The position numbers were made by a program, and so were the translations under genes. The notes beneath the pieces were generated by a model. That model was not told the origin of the DNA. It saw only the letters and a list, made by a program, of their open reading frames with translations, and ran no database searches. A stretch of DNA of 57,313 nucleotides from Akkermansiaceae bacterium UBA7890 (GTDB lineage: Bacteria > Verrucomicrobiota > Verrucomicrobiia > Verrucomicrobiales > Akkermansiaceae): NCBI GenBank assembly GCA_002501065.1, contig DLRK01000117.1, positions 40,835-98,147 on the forward strand, given 5' to 3'. Of this stretch, positions 53,356 to 57,313 are shown piece by piece. The first letter of the stretch is position 1. Every line of letters starts with the position of its first letter.

Positions 53356-54467
53356 CCCATCACTTCTCCGAGCGCTGCCAGCAGCAGGTCCACATTGCGC
53401 CGGGTGGCCGCATGTCCCATCAATCCAATCCGCCAGGCCTTCCCCGCGAAGGGGCCGAGCCCCGCTCCAATTTCGATGGAGTACTCGTCCAGCAAACGGC
53501 TCCGGACCGGACCGTCCTCAACCCCTTCCGGAATGGAGACGCAATTCAGGGTGTGAAGTGACTTCTCCGGGATGTAGGAAATGCCCAGGCGCTCCAACCC
53601 GGTTCGCAGGCGCTCGTGCACTACCCGATGCCGCTCGAAGCGCGCCTCCAGCCCCTCCTCCAGCACAATGGCCAGAGCCTCCCGTAAACCATACACCATG
53701 TTGATCGGCGCGGTGTGATGGTAGGCCCGGGTGCCGCCGTCGGAGTAATAGTCCCGCAGCATGGAGACGTCGAAATACCAGCTCTGCACCTTGCTCTCAC
53801 GCGCATCCATCACCCCGAGTGCACGTTCCGAAAACGAGACCGGAGACAACCCGGGAGGACAGGACAGACACTTCTGCGTTCCCGAGAAGATGGCATCGAT
53901 TTCCCACTCATCGACATTCACCGGATGACCACCGAGGGACGTCACTGCATCGACTGCCAGGAGCATGCCAGCCTCATGCACCATCTTCGAGATCTCGACC
54001 AACGGTTGATGCACCCCCGTTGACGTCTCCGCGTGCACAATGGTCACCAGACCGGCCTTCGGATGCGCCTGCACGGCCTCCCCCACCGCCTCGTCAGTGA
54101 TGACTTCCCCCCACTCCGCTTCCACCGTGTGCACAATTGCTCCACAACGCTCCATGATATCCTTCATCCGTCCTCCAAAAACTCCGTTGATACAGACAAT
54201 CACCTCATCACCCCGCTCCACCAGATTACTTGCGATCGCTTCCATTCCCGCCATGCCGGTGGCAGAGACCGGAAAGGTCAGCGCGTTCCCGGTCCGGAAG
54301 ACCCGCCGCAACATGGCGCAGCACTCATCCATGACATCGATATAGTCCGGATCAAGATGCCCTATCGTCGGTGACCCCAGGGCCTTCAGGACCCGAACCG
54401 GAACGGTGGACGGACCAGGGCCCATCAGGATGCGCTCGGGGGGACTCAGTTGTGCAAATTCACTCAT
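53352..54467 (-). CDS. Alanine/serine-glyoxylate aminotransferase (PLP enzyme)
   Basis: A 371-residue class-V PLP aminotransferase. Motifs: MGPGPSTVPVRVLKAL start, SATGMAGMEAIASNL phosphate-binding region (68-82), AVDAVTSLGG with PLP-N1-binding Asp173, and the Schiff-base Lys199 in SGTQKCLSCPPG. The end has WRIGLMGHAATRRN, typical for alanine-glyoxylate or serine-glyoxylate aminotransferases. It is the first gene of the glc operon and would convert the glyoxylate made by GlcDEF to glycine with Ala or Ser as amino donor; which donor cannot be told. A purine-rich stretch (GGGGGAG) precedes its ATG. Confidence 0.94.
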   Translation of the reverse strand: MSEFAQLSPPERILMGPGPSTVPVRVLKALGSPTIGHLDPDYIDVMDECCAMLRRVFRTGNALTFPVSATGMAGMEAIASNLVERGDEVIVCINGVFGGRMKDIMERCGAIVHTVEAEWGEVITDEAVGEAVQAHPKAGLVTIVHAETSTGVHQPLVEISKMVHEAGMLLAVDAVTSLGGHPVNVDEWEIDAIFSGTQKCLSCPPGLSPVSFSERALGVMDARESKVQSWYFDVSMLRDYYSDGGTRAYHHTAPINMVYGLREALAIVLEEGLEARFERHRVVHERLRTGLERLGISYIPEKSLHTLNCVSIPEGVEDGPVRSRLLDEYSIEIGAGLGPFAGKAWRIGLMGHAATRRNVDLLLAALGEVMG

Positions 54468-54604
54468 GACTCCCCCTCATCCTCTTCCTGCAACCGGGCT
54501 TGCCAACCGAAAAACGACGGACCGGCTCCCGCGATTCAAAGCGCCCCGGATCAGGACTGCTCAACTTCCCCGCTCAATCCGGAAGGGGCGGGCCTCTTCC
54601 TCCG

Positions 54605-57202
54605 TTATCGCTTCTTCTGCGGCAACGACGAAATCACTCCCAACTCACGCAGTTCCTGTGCGGCCCAGCTATGCTGTGCGCGGAATTCATCATTGTCGGT
54701 CTCACTCTCCATGAGACTCTCCCAGGTCGCCACCGATTCCCGGAGATAATTGACGGCCTCATCCTCCTTGAGGGCATCGTGGGCGGCCCGGCCAAGATCC
54801 CCGGTGAGGTAGGCCAGTGAGCGTTTTATCTCGCGTTGACTGGGATAACTCACCTTTTGAGCAATGAGATCGATGAAGGTCTGGCGCGCCTTGACTCCCA
54901 GAGGCAGGGCATCGGCGTGCTTCCCATCGGCACTCAACAGCCCGCATTGCTGCCAGGCCAGGATCCCCAGACGAAACCGCGTGGCCGGATTCTTGGCATT
55001 CCTGAGCAGTGCCGCCTCCGCATGAGCCTGGCCTTCCTGGACGAGGCGCAGCGCATCCTTGGAGTATCCGGTCCCCGCCCGGCAGGCCGCCAGCACACTC
55101 TTGAGAGAGGCCAGCTGATTGAGAGCCTCTTCGCGCTCCTCGGGATTGGCCACCGCCGTCTCCAGCAACTCGAGGGAGCGGGCTGCAAGATCGCCTGCCC
55201 GGTCCAGTTCGCCCTCTTCCAGCGCCGACTGGGCAATCGCGCCCAGCGCCTCGGAAAGCTCCACCTGCACATCGGCCCGGTTGGGTTGCACTTCCAGCAA
55301 CTCCATCAATTCAACCGCAGCCTGCTCACGCAGGAGAATCGCAGCATCCACTTCGCCGGCTCCCGTTGCCGCCTGGGCCGCCGAGGTATACCCCCGGGCC
55401 CGCCAGATACGCAGGGCTGAGAGAGAAGGCTGTTCCTCACACAACTGGTTCATTTCCGCGAAGGCGTTGCGGTAGGTCTCAAGTGCCGCCGTGTTGTCGC
55501 CGTTACGGAACTGCATGCGTGCCTCCGCCATCCGCAGAGCCGACTTAAGGCGCCGCGTCTCGCGCTCGCCTTCCGGCAGGGAGGCAAGAGCCGTTTCAGT
55601 CTCCGATAACTCCCCCGGCGTCACCTCAGTGTCGGGATCCTCTGATCCGACCAGACACACCAGCACCCGGGTCCGGGCCAACCGCTTCTGGGCATCAAGA
55701 TCGGTCACTGCAGCCTCGCCAAGAACCTCCAGCATCTTCTCGCGGGCCAATTGCGGCCTGTCGCCGGCGAGAGCCACCTCGGCCAGGGCCAGTTTCAAGC
55801 GCCACGAGTTCTTCCGAAAGTCTTCCGGCAACTGCTCAAGCACTCCGAGCTGGCGCTCCAGCCTGTCCTGCAACATGGAGAGCCGCCCCATGCGACCCTC
55901 CAGGGTGGGAAGCTGCTCTGCCCCCCGTTCAAGGGACCAGGACAGGAGTTGATCACTGAGCTTGTGCGCCTCCATGAGATCGTTGGCCATTTCGTGGACC
56001 GCGGCCTCCTGCTCCTTGCTCACCTTCTCGAGCTGGCTGCGATTCGCCAGCATCTCGAGGAATTTCTGGCGTTGCTGGCGCAATTCCTCCGAGTCGGCCT
56101 CAGGTTCCACTTCCACCGGTTTCACAACCTCCACCTCCACCACCTGAGGCTCAGGTTTTCCCTGACTGATCAACTTGTAGGCCAGCGCCGCTCCCAAAGT
56201 CACGCAGGCCGCTATTCCCACCGTGGCAGTAGTGCGCCACTTCTTCTGCCTGCGTTCGATGATTTCGACCCGCCCCTGGTCGGCTTCGTCTGCGAGGCGC
56301 TGTTGACGGGAACTCGCAATGGCCTCCAGAGCACGCAGCACTTCGCGCATGTCCCCATACCGTTTCCAGGCATCAAGTTGCAGACAACGCTCGACAATCA
56401 GCCGGCCTTCTTCCTCCTCCCGCGTGGGTGCCACACCCTTCCACTCGGCAAGCTGGGTCTTCTCCAGCTTAACCGCGATACGCTCGCAATCAGCCTCCAC
56501 CCCGCGACGGCGCTGCTCGCCCATCGCAGGGGCAACCTTCTCGAAGGTTTCATGGCAGCGCGGAAAGACCCCGTTGAGAAGGCGGAATGCCAGAGCCCCG
56601 AAGGCATAGACATCCCAACCGTAGCCGGCTCCTTCCAGATAGCCGTCAGGATTCATGAGCTGCTCCGGCGGGGCGTAGAGCAGGGCATCCGTATAGGAGA
56701 GTTCCTTCAGGCCCGGCATGAGCCCCTGGGCGTAATCCGACAGGAGGATCTCGTTGTCAGAATCAAGAAAGATATTCCCAGGCTTGAGGTTGCCGTGAGC
56801 CACCCGGCGGCGGTGGAACTCCGCCAGCACCTGTGCCAAGCGCCGGATCAGCATCCATGATCCGCGCTTGCCCAGGTAGTCCCCCAACTGCAACTGCAAG
56901 GTCCGGGGAACAAAACGCTCCCCGATCCCCTGGATAACGCGATCGGCCATCAAACCGCCAATGAGCAGATAGGGCTCTTTTTCGAGGGAGTGGGCAATCA
57001 GCGGGACCGTCGTCTTGGGTGGACTGGCCCGATAGAGGCGGTTGACCCGGTTGACCAACAATTCGGGATTGATGGAATTCGGGTCCAGAATTTTTACCGC
57101 AACGAGACTTCCCGAATCATGCCGAGCGGTATAAACAGTACCGCACGCTCCCTTCCCGATTAACGTGTCAATCCGGTAGCCGGGGATTTCAGGGAGGCTC
57201 AT
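54605..57202 (-). CDS. Membrane-anchored Ser/Thr kinase-like protein, probably a pseudokinase, with helical C-terminus
   Basis: An 865-residue protein. A protein-kinase fold spans about 10-290: glycine-rich loop IGKGACGTV (15-23), Lys37 in VAVK, a catalytic loop that reads HGNLKPGN at 136-143 (canonical HRDLKPEN), SDYAQG in place of DFG at 155-160 with Asp156 kept, an APPE end motif at 177-180 and DVYAFG at 197-202. Asn138 replaces the catalytic Asp, so phosphotransfer is doubtful; there is also no obvious alphaC Glu. One membrane span lies at about 324-345. Outside it are coiled-coil and TPR-like helical segments to residue 865 (for example TALETYRNAFAEMNQL, GDLAARSLELLETAV). The role is inferred as a signalling scaffold across the membrane. 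Confidence 0.88.
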   Translation of the reverse strand: MSLPEIPGYRIDTLIGKGACGTVYTARHDSGSLVAVKILDPNSINPELLVNRVNRLYRASPPKTTVPLIAHSLEKEPYLLIGGLMADRVIQGIGERFVPRTLQLQLGDYLGKRGSWMLIRRLAQVLAEFHRRRVAHGNLKPGNIFLDSDNEILLSDYAQGLMPGLKELSYTDALLYAPPEQLMNPDGYLEGAGYGWDVYAFGALAFRLLNGVFPRCHETFEKVAPAMGEQRRRGVEADCERIAVKLEKTQLAEWKGVAPTREEEEGRLIVERCLQLDAWKRYGDMREVLRALEAIASSRQQRLADEADQGRVEIIERRQKKWRTTATVGIAACVTLGAALAYKLISQGKPEPQVVEVEVVKPVEVEPEADSEELRQQRQKFLEMLANRSQLEKVSKEQEAAVHEMANDLMEAHKLSDQLLSWSLERGAEQLPTLEGRMGRLSMLQDRLERQLGVLEQLPEDFRKNSWRLKLALAEVALAGDRPQLAREKMLEVLGEAAVTDLDAQKRLARTRVLVCLVGSEDPDTEVTPGELSETETALASLPEGERETRRLKSALRMAEARMQFRNGDNTAALETYRNAFAEMNQLCEEQPSLSALRIWRARGYTSAAQAATGAGEVDAAILLREQAAVELMELLEVQPNRADVQVELSEALGAIAQSALEEGELDRAGDLAARSLELLETAVANPEEREEALNQLASLKSVLAACRAGTGYSKDALRLVQEGQAHAEAALLRNAKNPATRFRLGILAWQQCGLLSADGKHADALPLGVKARQTFIDLIAQKVSYPSQREIKRSLAYLTGDLGRAAHDALKEDEAVNYLRESVATWESLMESETDNDEFRAQHSWAAQELRELGVISSLPQKKR

Positions 57203-57313
57203 ACAAGAATAATGCTGCTCGGTGGAGCGGCCTGGCTAGGGAGGATCTGTCATGAAGGGAGGCCCTTGGCGAGGTCGCAATCCGCGCAAAAGTGCCTGAC
57301 TTTCTAGGATTAA

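Noticed and set aside
54468..54604. Riboswitch (for example glycine) ahead of the aminotransferase-glc operon
   Set aside because: The 137-base leader shows no conserved riboswitch core that I can recognise; only a short GC-rich inverted match without a T-run.
1..57313. rRNA, tRNA, CRISPR, insertion sequences, phage genes
   Set aside because: None seen; no clover-leaf, repeat-spacer array, transposase or integrase motif was recognised by eye. Short tRNAs could be missed without a covariance search.

Overview
The window looks like chromosomal DNA of a GC-rich member of the PVC superphylum, most likely Verrucomicrobiota. The evidence is the gene content: DUF1501 and cytochrome-type DUF1549/DUF1553 proteins, PVC-type dehydrogenase/heme-binding proteins, ThuA-like and DUF1080 proteins, sulfatases, CRTAC/ASPIC and CotH/lamin-tail surface proteins, and many secreted hydrolases. 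No rRNA, tRNA, CRISPR array, integrase or transposase was seen. Genes are dense, and no stretch over 300 bases lacks a gene once the small ORF at 23657-23839 is counted.

Layout. 1-161 is the start of a sulfatase running off the left edge. 342-7674 holds two very large secreted proteins (a double CRTAC/ASPIC protein and a lamin-tail/CotH protein). 7836-12601 is a DUF1501 + DUF1549/DUF1553 pair. 12635-16230 holds an HtrA-PDZ-PA14 protease, an unknown conserved-looking protein and a PPi-type phosphofructokinase. 16417-21387 (minus) is a ThuA-ThuA-dehydrogenase/cytochrome group, with a tandem alpha/beta hydrolase diverging from it. 24050-28731 is an RND efflux adaptor/permease pair in which the permease carries a C-terminal TM2 domain. 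28875-36021 holds a sulfatase, a 10-repeat helical protein, an esterase-SHD1 protein coupled to a coiled-coil protein, a CE15-like/FGE-like fusion, and next to it the remains of a DUF1501 gene. 36000-41591 holds small secreted or cytosolic proteins, an 850-residue secreted protein, a DUF1080 protein and a serine hydrolase. 41622-41978 is an ArsC-like gene with an in-frame TGA at the catalytic cysteine. 42138-49499 holds a large PVC dehydrogenase/cytochrome, a sialidase-like protein, a DMT transporter, a hydrolase and an LRR protein. 49567-54467 is a tightly coupled operon for glycolate oxidation and glyoxylate transamination. 54605-57202 encodes a membrane-anchored kinase-like protein whose catalytic Asp is replaced.

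Functionally, most of the window is an extracytoplasmic polymer-degradation and redox inventory (sulfatases, esterases, sialidase-like and DUF1080 proteins, cytochrome-bearing dehydrogenases), plus one clear central-metabolism operon (glycolate to glyoxylate to glycine). The strongest unusual signal is the probable selenoprotein at 41622-41978: it reads as a full-length ArsC/Spx-family protein only if TGA at 41943-41945 is decoded as selenocysteine, and a good bacterial SECIS-like hairpin with a GGUC apical loop follows the TGA. Other points of interest are several domain fusions (RND-TM2, HtrA-PA14, CE15-FGE, esterase-SHD1), a pseudokinase, and a decayed DUF1501 cassette.
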